A stretch of DNA of 64,000 nucleotides. It comes from Burkholderiales bacterium. GTDB lineage: Bacteria > Pseudomonadota > Gammaproteobacteria > Burkholderiales > Burkholderiaceae_D. Numbering within the stretch: the stretch's first letter is position 1; each line of letters begins with the position of its first letter. The DNA lies in NCBI GenBank assembly GCA_947451925.1, contig CANGAW010000004.1:1-64000 (forward strand), read 5' to 3'. The notes under the pieces were generated by a model. It was not told where the DNA came from, made no database searches, and was given only the letters and a program-made list of their open reading frames with translations. The position numbers were made by a program, and so were the translations under genes. Positions 35,550 through 45,317 of the stretch are shown in pieces.

Positions 35550-35962
35550 AGCTTTCAAATACGACTGAGCCGGCGTGTGGCCGGCATTCACAAAGCGCAC
35601 CGTGCCGGCCTTAATATCAAAGGCTTAGAGAGCCAGAGTGACAAAACTATTCACCCCATTAATTTGGGAGTTATCGTTCATACAGGGCATTGATGAGCAC
35701 CGCCGGACCTGGCATGATGCCGACTTCAATCGCAGCTCAGAGAAGCTGGGACGGTCAATATTCTTTGGGTGCAAAAGCTCAGTCAAATGGATATTTCAGG
35801 ATCTACGCCGCAACAATCGAATACCAGTGGGCCCGTTTTTCTCTACCGGGAAGAAACGGGTTTGACTGATTTTATTCCTCCATTCTAGCGAAGCCATGGC
35901 AACAAGAATAAAACAGACCCGCTACCTTGTAACCCTGAAATTGCGCCCTGCTAATCACCAAC
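35550..35962. other. Intergenic stretch, small open frames only
   Basis: 413 bases between two 3' ends. Plus-strand frames at 35638-35865 (75 aa) and 35693-35869 (58 aa, ending ARFSLPGRNGFD) overlap, lack ribosome-binding sites and have no recognised motif. No hairpin with a T-run was seen. I cannot support a gene here. Confidence 0.4.
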
Positions 35963-38230
35963 TTATTGTGTCGCCAGCTTCAGCGGCAAACTACGCAAGC
36001 GTTGTCCCGTTAACGTAAACACGGCATTGGCAACCGCAGGCGCAACCGGTGGCGTGCCTGGCTCACCTACACCTTCCGGTTCTGCTTCACTGTTGATCAA
36101 CACCACCGCAATTTCCGGCGTCTGAGTCATGCGCAGCATTGGGTAGTCATGATAATTTTTCTGCGCTACCTGCCCATCCAGAATCGTGATCGCACCATGC
36201 AGCGCCGCAGACAAGCCAAACACCACCGCAGACTCCATCTGCTGCCGCACACCGTCGGGATTGACCACTTTGCCGCAGTCCACCGCACTGGTGATTTTGT
36301 GTACGCGAATCTGCGTGCCTGCAACGGACACTTCTGCCACTTGCGCCACAATGCTGCCAAACGACTGATGCAGTGCCACGCCATGCGCGCGACCGGCGGC
36401 AGGCTTGCCCGCCTTTTCAACCGCTGCATTCAACACCGCCAGATGACGCGGGTGATTTGTCAGCAAACTACGGCGCAACGCCACACCGTCCTGGCCTCTT
36501 GCATGAGCAATTTCATCAATGAAGCTCTCTTTGAAAAACGCGTTATGAGAATGCCCAACCGAGCGCCAGGAGCCGATCGGCGCCACGGTGTCCACAATCA
36601 CATGTGCCATCTTTTGATTCGGAAACGCATAGCAAAGGTCGAACAAGCCTTCAATCGTGGTCTTGTCAGGGCCTACTTTGGGCAGACCGAATGCGCGCTC
36701 CATCATGTGCTGAACCGGCGCACCGGATGCCGATTTACTTTGATAAGCCAGCACCTCGCCGCTGCTACTTAAGGCCGCTTCAAAACGAGCCAGAGCTGCG
36801 GGCCGATAAAAATCATGTGCCATATCGTCTTCACGGCGCCAGATCAATTGCACCGGCAAACCCTTGGCTTGCATGGCAATAGCGACTGCCTGCGTCACCA
36901 TGTCAGTTTCCAGCCGCCGGCCAAAACCGCCACCCAGATAGGTCTGATGCAGGGTCACATCCTCCTCACTGATACCGGCAGCCTTGGCCGCAGCTGTGAC
37001 GGCAATGGACGGCACTTGCGTTGGCAGCCATACATCAAGCTTGCCGTCTTTGAACCGGGCAGTGCAGTTAATCGGCTCCAGTGCCGCATGCGCCAAAAAC
37101 GGCGCGCTGTACTCGGCGCGCAAGGTCTTCGCCGCTTGCGCGCCAGCACGAATGTCACCCTGACTGTAATAAGTAAAACCGGATTCTTGCTGCAGGCCGG
37201 TCGCCAGTTGAGCGGCAATGCTGGCACTCGATACGCTTGCATTCGGCCCTGCGTCCCAGACCACAGTCAAACGGGCAAGTGCCCGTTGCGCCTGCCACCA
37301 GGTGTTGGCAATGACGGCGACTGCTGCCGGCGCGCCTTTGGCATTGCTGGCAAGTGGCAATACCTGCAACACGCCCGGCATGCTGGTGGCAGCTTGGCCG
37401 TCATAAGACTGCAGGCTGCCGCCAAATGTGGGGCACATGCTGAGGGCGGCATAGACCATGCCGGCGGGCCGCACATCCATGCCGAATCCGGCACTGCCAT
37501 TAATTTTAGCCGGGATATCCCGCCGCGGCTGGGAGCGGCCAATCAGCTTGAACTGCGCCGGGTCTTTCAAGGTAAAAGCAGCTTGCTGCATTTGCGCAGC
37601 TCGTGCAGCAAGCGTGCCGTAAGCGGCGCGCCGGCCATCGGCATGCACAACAAAGCCTGCTTCTGTGTGGCACCCGGCTGCCGGCACTTGCCAGCTCTCT
37701 GCTGCCGCCGCAATCAATCGGGCACGTGCCGCAGCACCGGCCTCGCGCATGGGTAGCCAGCTGTCTTTGACACTGGACGAACCGCCGGTGACCATGACAC
37801 CGAATTCGCGCGCCATTTTTTTCGACAGTGACTGTGCGGCCCGCTTGATTGCACCCCGGTCATCGGGATGAAAGGGCAAACCATCCGGGAACATGGTGAT
37901 GTCGCCATAAATTTTATCGATCGGCGCCGGCATGATGTCGACCATGGACAGCGGCACGTCCAGCTCTTCGGCCACCAGCATGGGCAGCGCAGTGTCCACC
38001 CCCTGACCCATTTCGCTTTTTGCCATCGCAACCGTAACCCGCCCATCCGGCGCAATCATGACCCAGCCATTCAAGGCAGTCTCGCCATGCGCAGCCGGTA
38101 AAGGATGGGCGCCGGTGAGCCTCTGACGCGGGGGCAGCACACCCCAGCCAACCACCAGCGCACCGGCCAGACCAAGGCCGCCGAGGATGAAATGTCGGCG
38201 TGATTTTTTTGCGGGGACGGGATCAATCAT
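35963..38230 (-). CDS. Orphan IorB-type molybdopterin-binding oxidoreductase subunit
   Basis: A 755-residue xanthine-dehydrogenase-family large subunit with a Tat signal (KKSRRHFILGGLGLAGALVVG), so it is exported. Moco signatures include TYLGGGFGRRLETDM and the catalytic Glu region EPEGVGEPGTPPVAPAVANAVF. Similarity to the iorB product in this window is clear at the end (VGEP..VAPAVANA.F..TG.R.R..P) but the two are diverged. No 2Fe-2S (IorA) gene is adjacent, and the next gene is divergent. It may borrow the IorA encoded at 17099-17575 or one elsewhere. Substrate unknown. Confidence 0.87.
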   Translation of the reverse strand: MIDPVPAKKSRRHFILGGLGLAGALVVGWGVLPPRQRLTGAHPLPAAHGETALNGWVMIAPDGRVTVAMAKSEMGQGVDTALPMLVAEELDVPLSMVDIMPAPIDKIYGDITMFPDGLPFHPDDRGAIKRAAQSLSKKMAREFGVMVTGGSSSVKDSWLPMREAGAAARARLIAAAAESWQVPAAGCHTEAGFVVHADGRRAAYGTLAARAAQMQQAAFTLKDPAQFKLIGRSQPRRDIPAKINGSAGFGMDVRPAGMVYAALSMCPTFGGSLQSYDGQAATSMPGVLQVLPLASNAKGAPAAVAVIANTWWQAQRALARLTVVWDAGPNASVSSASIAAQLATGLQQESGFTYYSQGDIRAGAQAAKTLRAEYSAPFLAHAALEPINCTARFKDGKLDVWLPTQVPSIAVTAAAKAAGISEEDVTLHQTYLGGGFGRRLETDMVTQAVAIAMQAKGLPVQLIWRREDDMAHDFYRPAALARFEAALSSSGEVLAYQSKSASGAPVQHMMERAFGLPKVGPDKTTIEGLFDLCYAFPNQKMAHVIVDTVAPIGSWRSVGHSHNAFFKESFIDEIAHARGQDGVALRRSLLTNHPRHLAVLNAAVEKAGKPAAGRAHGVALHQSFGSIVAQVAEVSVAGTQIRVHKITSAVDCGKVVNPDGVRQQMESAVVFGLSAALHGAITILDGQVAQKNYHDYPMLRMTQTPEIAVVLINSEAEPEGVGEPGTPPVAPAVANAVFTLTGQRLRSLPLKLATQ

Positions 38231-38318
38231 GGGCAGGGCCTCTCTGTATAGGGATTCTCTTGATGTTCAGTCAATGCTAGCCGAAAATGAATGCTACTGC
38301 CCCGAAAGAAGGTGCGAG

Positions 38319-38924
38319 ATGACACAGAGTTTTTTTCAATCGCTGATTCTGCTGCTACTGGTGACTGACCCGTTTGGTAACGTCCCTTTATTCGTCAGTG
38401 CATTAAAACAGGTGCCGCCGGCACGGCGCGCCCGAGTCATCGTGCGGGAATGTGCGATCGCTTTTGTGCTGCTTTTACTGTTCATGTTTTTTGGCCAGTT
38501 TTTTATGGCGGCGCTGCAGCTGTCCGAGACTTCGCTTCGCATAGGCGGCGGTGTGATTCTTTTTCTGATCGCGCTGCGTATGGTATTTCCGCAGGCCGGT
38601 GGCGTGTTCGGCAACGGAGATGACGACATTGCGGTGGAGCCTTTCATCGTGCCGCTGGCAATCCCGGCTCTGGCCGGACCTTCGGCACTGGTGACCGTGC
38701 TGCTGTTTTCATCGCAAGGCGCGCTGGCCATGCCGCTTTATGTTGCCGTATTGTCGCTGGTGGCCGTGGTGTGGCTGGTGGTGTTATTGAGCGCCGAGCG
38801 TCTGCAAAGGGTACTTGGGCAACCGGTAATGACAGCGTTCGAGCGCCTGATGGGATTGATACTGACCGCAATGGCCATCGAGATGCTGTTAGCCGGCATG
38901 CGGGTGTATATCCGGTCTTTGTAG
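38319..38924 (+). CDS. MarC-family integral membrane protein
   Basis: A 201-residue protein with six hydrophobic helices and the MarC/UPF0056 signatures LLVTDPFGNVPLFVSAL near the start, LRIGGGVILFLIALRM in the middle and FIVPLAIPALAGPSALVTVL. The function of this family is unknown; an early link to multiple antibiotic resistance was not confirmed. The ATG at 38319 puts the conserved first helix at the N-terminus; the frame is open to 38187 but those residues are hydrophilic and unlike the family. Confidence 0.87.
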   Translation: MTQSFFQSLILLLLVTDPFGNVPLFVSALKQVPPARRARVIVRECAIAFVLLLLFMFFGQFFMAALQLSETSLRIGGGVILFLIALRMVFPQAGGVFGNGDDDIAVEPFIVPLAIPALAGPSALVTVLLFSSQGALAMPLYVAVLSLVAVVWLVVLLSAERLQRVLGQPVMTAFERLMGLILTAMAIEMLLAGMRVYIRSL

Positions 38925-39021
38925 GCTTTCACGCATAACAAGGCTGATGAATGGGGATAATGAATATCTAAGAACGCCAATAATCATTCTATGATTGCGC
39001 TTTAGTTATAAATCTTCGTTC

Positions 39022-39948
39022 ATGGATCAGTTCAAGCAAATCTCGACCTTTGTCGAAGTCATTAACAAGGGCAGTCTGTCGGCCGCCGCACGGGCCGAAG
39101 GCATAGCACCGGCCATGATCGGTCGCCGCCTTGACGCGCTTGAAGCCCGGCTTGGCGTCAAACTGCTGCAGCGGACTACCCGCAAAATTGTACTGACCAA
39201 TGAAGGCGCGGCCTTCCTCGAACATTGTCAGCGTATTTTGCTTGATCTCGAAAACGCCGAAACCCAGGTCTCCGAACGCAGCGCCCGACCCAGCGGCCAC
39301 TTGAACATCTCCGCACCAGCCGGCTTTGGCCGCCAGCATGTTGCCCCGTTGATTCCCTCCTTCCTTGCCGAACATCGGGACGTCAAACTAACGCTCAACC
39401 TCAATGACAGGGTGGTTGATCTGATCGGTGAAGGCATTGATGTTGCCATCCGCATTGCCGATCTGTCGGACTCAAACCTGATCGGCGTCAAACTCGCCGA
39501 CAACAAGCGCGTCATCGTTGCCGCGCCCGAGTATCTGAAAAAACATGGCCAGCCGCAGTCGCTGGATGAACTGTCCCAGCACAATTGTCTGGCCATTTCC
39601 AGTGAAGGCAGCCAGCGTGGCTGGACCTTCCGCCACAACGGCAAAAACGTCACCCTGAAAGTTGGCGGCAATATGGTCTGCAATGATGGCGCAGTGCTGC
39701 ACGACTGGGCGCTTGAAGGTCGCGGGCTGGCCTGGCGCTCAATGTGGGAAGTCGGCACCGAAATCGCGTCCGGCAAGCTAAGTACCGTGCTCGATGAATT
39801 CGCCGCGCCAGGCAATGACATCTATGCGGTGTTTGCACAGCGCCAGCATTTGCCTTTGCGCATACGGGCTTTCGTTGATTTTTTGCGGCGGGCATTTGCG
39901 CGGCCGGATTATTGGAAAAAGACACGGCAAATCTATAGCCAGGACTGA
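39022..39948 (+). CDS. LysR-family transcriptional regulator
   Basis: A 308-residue regulator: N-terminal winged HTH (MDQFKQISTFVEVINKGSLS, then RRLDALEARLGVKLLQRTTR) and a C-terminal periplasmic-binding-like effector domain from ~90. The HTH and the N-terminus MDQFKQISTFV are typical of the subgroup related to CrgA/DsdC-like regulators that control metabolic genes. I chose the ATG at 39022 because it begins at the HTH; a TTG at 38995 is in frame. The neighbours give no certain target, though marC upstream is a candidate. Confidence 0.9.
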   Translation: MDQFKQISTFVEVINKGSLSAAARAEGIAPAMIGRRLDALEARLGVKLLQRTTRKIVLTNEGAAFLEHCQRILLDLENAETQVSERSARPSGHLNISAPAGFGRQHVAPLIPSFLAEHRDVKLTLNLNDRVVDLIGEGIDVAIRIADLSDSNLIGVKLADNKRVIVAAPEYLKKHGQPQSLDELSQHNCLAISSEGSQRGWTFRHNGKNVTLKVGGNMVCNDGAVLHDWALEGRGLAWRSMWEVGTEIASGKLSTVLDEFAAPGNDIYAVFAQRQHLPLRIRAFVDFLRRAFARPDYWKKTRQIYSQD

Positions 39949-39950
39949 TT

Positions 39951-39992
39951 TTGACGAGACGCCAATTTTGACTATAATAAAAGCCAATTGGC
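39951..39992 (+). promoter_or_regulatory. Sigma-70 promoter and operator of the Xre/RES operon
   Basis: TTGACG at 39951-39956 and TATAAT at 39973-39978 are spaced by 16 bases. The perfect palindrome GCCAATTGGC follows at 39983-39992, over the expected start site, and its half GCCAATT recurs in the spacer at 39961-39967. Position fits autorepression by the antitoxin, whose ATG is at 40014. Confidence 0.7.
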
Positions 39993-40013
39993 ATATTTCG
40001 CTAGAAAAAACTC

Positions 40014-40472
40014 ATGGCAACTCCTTGCTTAGCTAACACAGCAGCGACCTTTTCCGTTTCCCGCATTCTGGGCGGCGAGCGGGTGTTGCATGCCCGGCCA
40101 CGCTCGGCGATTGACTGGATTGCACTGGTACGCAAAGGAATTCCGGCTGGCGCCATCGCCGCAGTCATGCAGGCAGTCAAAGTCCAGCAGGCTGAATTAT
40201 CACAGGCATTGGACATCCCCGAACGCACGCTGATTCGTCGCAAAAAAGAAGGCATTCTGAATCAGGAAGAATCCGGCAAATTACTGCGGCTGGCGCGCGT
40301 GGTCGAACGTGCGGCCGAAGTCTTTGAGGACGATCAGGCAGCGCTTGACTGGATCAAGGCAGAAAATGCCAGCCTGGGCAAAGCCACACCCATGTCCATG
40401 CTCGATACCGATCTGGGTGCGGGTGCAGTAATGGATACGCTTGGAAGGATAGAGCAAGGCGTGTTTGCCTGA
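40014..40472 (+). CDS. Xre/MbcA/ParS-type antitoxin (DUF2384)
   Basis: A 152-residue antitoxin of RES-Xre systems. The central HTH-like region (GIPAGAIAAVMQAVKVQQAELS, ALDIPERTLIRRKKEG) is followed by the DUF2384 toxin-binding part (LARVVERAAEVFEDDQAALDWI ... GKATPMSMLDTDLGAGAV). Its last bases overlap the toxin start as TGATG, so the two are translationally coupled. It should neutralise the toxin and repress the operon at the palindrome 22 bases upstream. Both genes look intact, unlike the other toxin-antitoxin loci here. Confidence 0.9.
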   Translation: MATPCLANTAATFSVSRILGGERVLHARPRSAIDWIALVRKGIPAGAIAAVMQAVKVQQAELSQALDIPERTLIRRKKEGILNQEESGKLLRLARVVERAAEVFEDDQAALDWIKAENASLGKATPMSMLDTDLGAGAVMDTLGRIEQGVFA

Positions 40473-40963
40473 TGCAGACGGTCTGGCGCATTGTTACCCG
40501 ACGCTTCGCTGTAGCGGCTTTTGATGGCGAAGGCGCCAGACGCTTTGGTGGTCGCTGGAACCGCGCTGGTGACGCGATGGTGTATACCGCACAAAGCCGC
40601 TCGCTGGCGCTGCTGGAAATGCTGGTGCAGGATGAACCGCTGCGAGCGCATTACCTGCTGATCCCTGCCCAGTTGCCGGCAAATTTATCGATCACTCATA
40701 TCAAGGCAGATCAACTCGATCCCAACTGGCGCCATCTGGAGGGCCGCCAGTCATTGCAGGCAATCGGCCATCAATGGTTGCAGGATGCGCAAAGTTGCGT
40801 ATTGCAAGTACCCAGCGCGGTGATGCCGGCGGAGCATAATTTTCTGATCAACCCACTGCACCCGGAATTTTCGCGCATAAAAATCGGCCCGCCGGAAACA
40901 CTGGACAGCGATGTACGTCTGCTGCGCAATCTGTCTGCACCACGTTCCTTGAAGCCAGTCTGA
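40472..40963 (+). CDS. RES-domain toxin (NAD-degrading or ADP-ribosylating)
   Basis: A 163-residue RES-domain protein. The Arg of the R-E-S motif is in the N-terminal RRFGGRWNRAGDAMVYTAQS, the Glu in SLALLEMLV and the Ser in the C-terminal half. RES toxins fold like ADP-ribosyltransferases and either break down NAD+ or ADP-ribosylate a target. The length and order (antitoxin first, toxin second) are typical. There is no signal peptide. It appears intact; the gene for NAD synthesis enzyme NadB is 1.8 kb downstream but this is probably coincidence. Confidence 0.9.
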   Translation: MQTVWRIVTRRFAVAAFDGEGARRFGGRWNRAGDAMVYTAQSRSLALLEMLVQDEPLRAHYLLIPAQLPANLSITHIKADQLDPNWRHLEGRQSLQAIGHQWLQDAQSCVLQVPSAVMPAEHNFLINPLHPEFSRIKIGPPETLDSDVRLLRNLSAPRSLKPV

Positions 40964-40976
40964 TCGATCGTCGCTG

Positions 40977-42104
40977 CTATCTGCGCTGTTGCCAGCGCTG
41001 CACCCACGCACCCAGCCCAAGGCTCAACACAACAAAACCAATCAGCACATTGGCCAACGGAATCATCGCCAGCAAGGCCAGCAGCACCAGACCAATGAAC
41101 ACATTCAGCAGCTTTGATAAAAGGCCGGAGCTGCGCGTTGCTTGCCAGCGTTGACTGACCCACTCGCCCAACGCAAAAGCCATCGTCAGATAGGCCAGCG
41201 CCAGGGACAACGGGTACAACAAAATCAAGATCAAACCCAACGGGATGCCAACGATGGTCACCATGAGCAAAATGATCAAAGGCGGCACAGCCAGCATAAT
41301 GGCAATCCCAAACAACATGGCGCGTCCCGGACGATCACGCAAGCCCAAAGCCGCGTCGCTGAAAGCATCCGGCCAGATCAGCAGGATGCTGGCGCCGATC
41401 AGCATTTGTCCGAGCAAAAAAAAGGGAAGGACCCATAAAAACCAGTAACTTGCATGGGCAGCCTTATTCCAGTCCGTTGACATGGTCTGCTGCACCACCT
41501 GACCGCTGACCCGCGATGCAGGATCGCGTTGCAAAGGGTTAGGGCTGGCATAGCGCAGGTCGCCGCCAATCACGGCCAGCGGCCCGAGCTTGATGTGCTC
41601 ACCGCGCAAGACGGCGTTACCGGAAACCTGGCCGTCAATCTCAATCTCGGAGCCGCTGACATCCAGATTGCCAGCAATGCGCCCGGCAACCTGTACCACG
41701 CCTCCTTTGAGCATGGCCGGACCGGCCACCTCGCTGTTTCTGGCCAGATGAATCTGACCACCGGCGGCAAACAGTTCACCACCGATCCGACTGTCAAAGT
41801 TTAATTCGCCGCCCGCGGCGCGTACGTCTTCACTCACAGGCGCTTGCAAATCAATGGTGCCACCGGCTACTGTTGCGTCCCGCATCACTGGCTGCGTCAG
41901 CGTGATATGGCCACCAGCGGCATGCAGGTCGCCATTGACTGCGGTTTGAATCCGTATATTGGGCCCGGCCGCATAGCGATTGCCAACAGCGGTATCAAAG
42001 CCGGACTGGTTCGGGTAAGTATCTTCGGCACTGGCCAGACTGGCAGCGCAGACAAGTGCCAACATCGCAGTAAGTTGGCAATACAAAGGTGAAAAGCGCT
42101 TCAT
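40977..42104 (-). CDS. Bactofilin-like polymer-forming protein with C-terminal membrane domain
   Basis: A 375-residue protein. Signal peptide (AMLALVCAASLASA), then residues ~50-200 form a regular beta-helix in which roughly 18-residue turns repeat (NGDLHAAGGHITL, RDATVAGGTIDL, EDVRAAGGELNF, GELFAAGGQIHL, GNLDVSGSEIEI, GNAVLRGEHIKL), as in bactofilin/polymer-forming domains. Then four to five transmembrane helices (~230-365). The beta-helix should face the periplasm. Related proteins are annotated as polymer-forming cytoskeletal or DUF8173-like; function unknown. The stop is 13 bases from the convergent RES toxin gene. Confidence 0.8.
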   Translation of the reverse strand: MKRFSPLYCQLTAMLALVCAASLASAEDTYPNQSGFDTAVGNRYAAGPNIRIQTAVNGDLHAAGGHITLTQPVMRDATVAGGTIDLQAPVSEDVRAAGGELNFDSRIGGELFAAGGQIHLARNSEVAGPAMLKGGVVQVAGRIAGNLDVSGSEIEIDGQVSGNAVLRGEHIKLGPLAVIGGDLRYASPNPLQRDPASRVSGQVVQQTMSTDWNKAAHASYWFLWVLPFFLLGQMLIGASILLIWPDAFSDAALGLRDRPGRAMLFGIAIMLAVPPLIILLMVTIVGIPLGLILILLYPLSLALAYLTMAFALGEWVSQRWQATRSSGLLSKLLNVFIGLVLLALLAMIPLANVLIGFVVLSLGLGAWVQRWQQRR

Positions 42105-42206
42105 GAAATAGCCTTTTTGATAATTGTTTAATCAAGACTAGATCGAAGCGCTATGCACTGACAAGGCAGTGCGCACAGAATTACAACAACTATTTAAAGC
42201 CAAGTA

Positions 42207-42239
42207 CAAAAAAAATCCCCGCCGAAGCAGGGATTTTTT
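42207..42239 (-). terminator. Intrinsic terminator of the cold-shock gene
   Basis: On the minus strand AATCCCTGC-TTCG-GCGGGGATT with a UUCG tetraloop is followed by a run of eight or more T, about 25 bases beyond the cspA stop. Confidence 0.85.
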
Positions 42240-42264
42240 CATTCGGGCACCGAAGCGCCGGAAT

Positions 42265-42468
42265 TTAAACTGGCTGGATGTTCGAAGCTTGTTTGCCTTT
42301 AGGACCAGTGGTCACGTCGAACTGCACGCGCTGGTTTTCTTGCAGGGACTTGAAGCCGCTTGACTGAATAGCCGAGAAGTGAGCGAACAGATCTTCGCCG
42401 CCTTCGTCAGGGGTAATAAAGCCAAAACCTTTAGAATCGTTGAACCATTTAACAGTACCTGTTGCCAT
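42265..42468 (-). CDS. cspA: Cold-shock protein, CspA family
   Basis: A 67-residue single cold-shock domain with both nucleic-acid-binding motifs, KGFGFITPD (RNP1) and DLFAHFSAI (RNP2), and the usual start [12 protein letters not shown]. Binds single-stranded RNA and DNA and acts as an RNA chaperone. Ribosome-binding site AGGAAA precedes the ATG. The ~290 bases upstream to nadB contain an AT-rich leader that may form the long 5' UTR typical of such genes; no defined element was identified there. Confidence 0.95.
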   Translation of the reverse strand: MATGTVKWFNDSKGFGFITPDEGGEDLFAHFSAIQSSGFKSLQENQRVQFDVTTGPKGKQASNIQPV

Positions 42469-42760
42469 TGCATTTCCTATCTTAGTAAGTTGTGCGGGAT
42501 CGCCCGCGTAAAAATCGTCTCAACCAAGTAAGGAATTACAGACTGATACTGCACCACTGCTACTCGAATCTCAACGTGGAAGGAATTATACTGGATAAGT
42601 TATCTTTTTCGCTCAGATTGATAAATAATTTGAGGCAGATCGAATAAAGAGCGCTTCTTTCTCTAATTTAGCGGGCAAAATTTAGTCATGAAATGCCCTT
42701 CCTCGCTGCGGCAAGCCGATAAATGACATATAGTCACCTCCGCAAATCATTCTAAGAATA

Positions 42761-44383
42761 ATGCTCATGAAATTTGATGTCGCCATCGTTGGCAGCGGCT
42801 TGGCCGGTTTGTCCGTTGCCTTGCACCTTGCAGAAAACCACAAAATTGTCATCGTCTCCAAACGCGCCCTGCGCGATGGCGCCAGTGACTGGGCACAGGG
42901 CGGCATTGCCGCTGTCCTCGACTCTACCGATAGTCATGATCAGCATGTGCAAGACACATTGGTTGCCGGCGCCGGTCTGTGCGACGAAGGCGCCACCCGC
43001 TTTATTGTCGAAAACGGCCGACAGGCCATTGACTGGCTCATCAGTCAGGGCGTGCCTTTTACTAAAGATGATCAGGCCGAACTGGGATACCACCTGACCC
43101 GCGAAGGCGGGCACAGCCAGCGGCGCATCATTCATGCAGCCGACGCAACCGGTCATGCCGTGCAACTGACGCTAGAGCAAAAAGTGCGTGCACATCCAAA
43201 CATCACGCTCTTGGAAAATCACTTCGCCATTGATCTGATTACCTCCGACAAGCTCGATCACAAAGTGGGTTCGCCGCGCTGTCTGGGCCTGTACATTCAG
43301 GAAGTCGAAAGCGGCAAGGTCATGACGGTTGCAGCAGACAGTACGGTGCTGGCAACAGGCGGCGCCGGCAAAGTTTATCTCTACACCACCAATCCCGACA
43401 CGGCCACCGGCGACGGCATTGCAATGGGCTGGCGTGCCGGCTGCCGGGTGGCGAATATGGAATTCATTCAGTTTCATCCGACCTGTCTTTATCACCCGTA
43501 TGCGAAATCGTTTTTGATCAGTGAAGCAGTACGCGGCGAAGGCGGCCTGTTAAAGCTGCCTGCCAGCGCAGGCAATGCAGCCGGCAGCCGCTTCATGCCC
43601 CAGCATGACGACAGAGGCGAGCTGGCGCCGCGCGACATCGTTGCACGGGCGATTGACTTCGAGATGAAAAAACGCGGCCTCGATCATGTCGACCTCGATA
43701 TCAGCCATCAGTCACCGGCATTTTTAAAAGAACATTTTCCGACCATACTCGCGCGCTGCCTTGAATTTGGCATCGACATTACGCGCCAGCCGATTCCGGT
43801 GGTGCCAGCCGCGCACTACACCTGCGGCGGTATCGTTACCGATCTGTCTGGCCGCACCGACCTGCAAGGGCTGTATGCGGTTGGCGAGACGGCCTACACC
43901 GGGCTGCATGGTGCCAACCGGCTGGCTAGTAATTCCTTGCTGGAGTGTGTGGTGCTGGGGCGTGCTGCAGCCTTGCATATTGAGCAGCAAGCTGCCGTGC
44001 CGCCAGTTGCCCTGCCGGACTGGGACGAGAGCCGCGTGACCGATGCCGATGAAGAAGTGGTGATCACCCAGAACTGGGATGAACTGCGTCGCTTCATGTG
44101 GAATTTTGTCAGTATCGTGCGCACCACTAAACGGCTGGAGCGCGCCCAGCATCGCATACGCTTGCTAAAAGAAGAAATTGACGAGTACTACGCCAACTTC
44201 CGCATCACCCGTGATTTACTCGAACTGCGCAACCTGGTTGATGTAGCTTCGCTGATCGTCAATAGTGCTTTGTCGCGGCGCGAAAGTCGCGGCCTGCACT
44301 TCAGTCAGGACCATCCGCAGACTTTACCGAAGGCTTTGCCAACGGTGCTGTCGCCGCGGCGCAAGAAGGCACCCGTTCGTTGA
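42761..44383 (+). CDS. nadB: L-aspartate oxidase
   Basis: A 540-residue FAD flavoprotein that oxidises L-aspartate to iminoaspartate, the first step of de novo NAD synthesis. FAD-binding [15 protein letters not shown] at the N-terminus, [13 protein letters not shown], the succinate-dehydrogenase-like capping region ([19 protein letters not shown]), and [16 protein letters not shown] near the end are all as in NadB. Start may be 42761 or the ATG two codons on (42767). It converges on nadC-nadA, which encode the next enzymes of the pathway. Confidence 0.95.
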   Translation: MLMKFDVAIVGSGLAGLSVALHLAENHKIVIVSKRALRDGASDWAQGGIAAVLDSTDSHDQHVQDTLVAGAGLCDEGATRFIVENGRQAIDWLISQGVPFTKDDQAELGYHLTREGGHSQRRIIHAADATGHAVQLTLEQKVRAHPNITLLENHFAIDLITSDKLDHKVGSPRCLGLYIQEVESGKVMTVAADSTVLATGGAGKVYLYTTNPDTATGDGIAMGWRAGCRVANMEFIQFHPTCLYHPYAKSFLISEAVRGEGGLLKLPASAGNAAGSRFMPQHDDRGELAPRDIVARAIDFEMKKRGLDHVDLDISHQSPAFLKEHFPTILARCLEFGIDITRQPIPVVPAAHYTCGGIVTDLSGRTDLQGLYAVGETAYTGLHGANRLASNSLLECVVLGRAAALHIEQQAAVPPVALPDWDESRVTDADEEVVITQNWDELRRFMWNFVSIVRTTKRLERAQHRIRLLKEEIDEYYANFRITRDLLELRNLVDVASLIVNSALSRRESRGLHFSQDHPQTLPKALPTVLSPRRKKAPVR

Positions 44384-44406
44384 GGTTTTTGCAGGTTTGG
44401 ATGAAT

Positions 44407-44440
44407 ACAGCGGGTGCCCGATGTTAACGGCACCTGCTGT
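44407..44440. terminator. Stem-loop between convergent nadB and nadC
   Basis: ACAGCGGGTGCC and GGCACCTGCTGT pair with one mismatch around a 10-base loop. It lies midway between two converging stop codons, so it could end transcripts from both sides, although T-runs are poor. Confidence 0.55.
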
Positions 44441-44450
44441 CATTATTTGC

Positions 44451-45317
44451 TTAGCCAAGCACGCGCAACGAATAGTCTGTCGCCCGCACATCCTTGGTCA
44501 GGCTGCCGATTGAAATACGGTCCACACCAGTCTCGGCAATGGCGCGTACGCTGTCGCGGTTAATCCCGCCGGAAGCTTCCAGCAACGCACGGCCAGCCGT
44601 CAGTTTCACGGCCTCGCGCATCATCGCCAGATCAAAATTATCCAGCAAGACCGATTGCGCGCCAGCGGCCAGGGCCACATTTAATTCATCCAGATTTTCC
44701 ACTTCAATCTGAATACTGACTCCGGCATGCAAAGCCTGCGCCGCCTGCAATGCTGCGGCCACGCCACCGGCTGCAGCGATATGATTTTCCTTGATCAGGA
44801 TGCCATCATATAAGGCCAGACGCTGATTCTGACCGCCACCTACCCGCACTGCATATTTTTGCGCCAAACGCAGCCCGGGCAAAGTCTTGCGTGTATCCAG
44901 AATCGCGGCTCGCGTGCCTTCAACCAGCGACACATAAGCCCGCGTTGCCGTGGCAACGCCAGACAACAATTGCAGGAAATTCAAAGCCGAACGCTCGGCG
45001 CTCAGCAAGGCCCGCGCCGGCGCATGAATCAGACAAACTGTTGCATCGGCCGGCATTAGCGCGCCCTCGACAAAGCACCACGCGATGGTGATGCGGGCGT
45101 CCAGCTGCTTCATCACGGCCTCGAACCATGGCGCGCCGCATAGCACCGCTTCTTCGCGCACAATGACGGACGCCTCGACCATCGCCGCTTCTGGCACCAG
45201 CATCGCTGTCCAGTCGCCGCTGCCAATATCTTCGGTCAATGCAGCCGCAATGCTGGCTTCGAATGCCTGCGCCAACGCCGGATCAAAGGGGGCGAAAGGA
45301 TTGCGCAAAGTACTCAT
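44451..45317 (-). CDS. nadC: Nicotinate-nucleotide pyrophosphorylase (quinolinate phosphoribosyltransferase)
   Basis: A 288-residue enzyme that turns quinolinate and PRPP into nicotinate mononucleotide with release of CO2. [34 protein letters not shown] is the family signature (here referred to by its start DTRKT and end GGGQNQR), and [11 protein letters not shown] plus [11 protein letters not shown] line the active site. Its ATG overlaps the nadA stop by four bases, so the pair is coupled. Confidence 0.95.
   Translation of the reverse strand: MSTLRNPFAPFDPALAQAFEASIAAALTEDIGSGDWTAMLVPEAAMVEASVIVREEAVLCGAPWFEAVMKQLDARITIAWCFVEGALMPADATVCLIHAPARALLSAERSALNFLQLLSGVATATRAYVSLVEGTRAAILDTRKTLPGLRLAQKYAVRVGGGQNQRLALYDGILIKENHIAAAGGVAAALQAAQALHAGVSIQIEVENLDELNVALAAGAQSVLLDNFDLAMMREAVKLTAGRALLEASGGINRDSVRAIAETGVDRISIGSLTKDVRATDYSLRVLG

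Noticed and set aside
35638..35869. Two overlapping small plus-strand frames (75 and 58 codons)
   Set aside because: No ribosome-binding site, no motif, and both lie in the same bases in different frames; at most a remnant.
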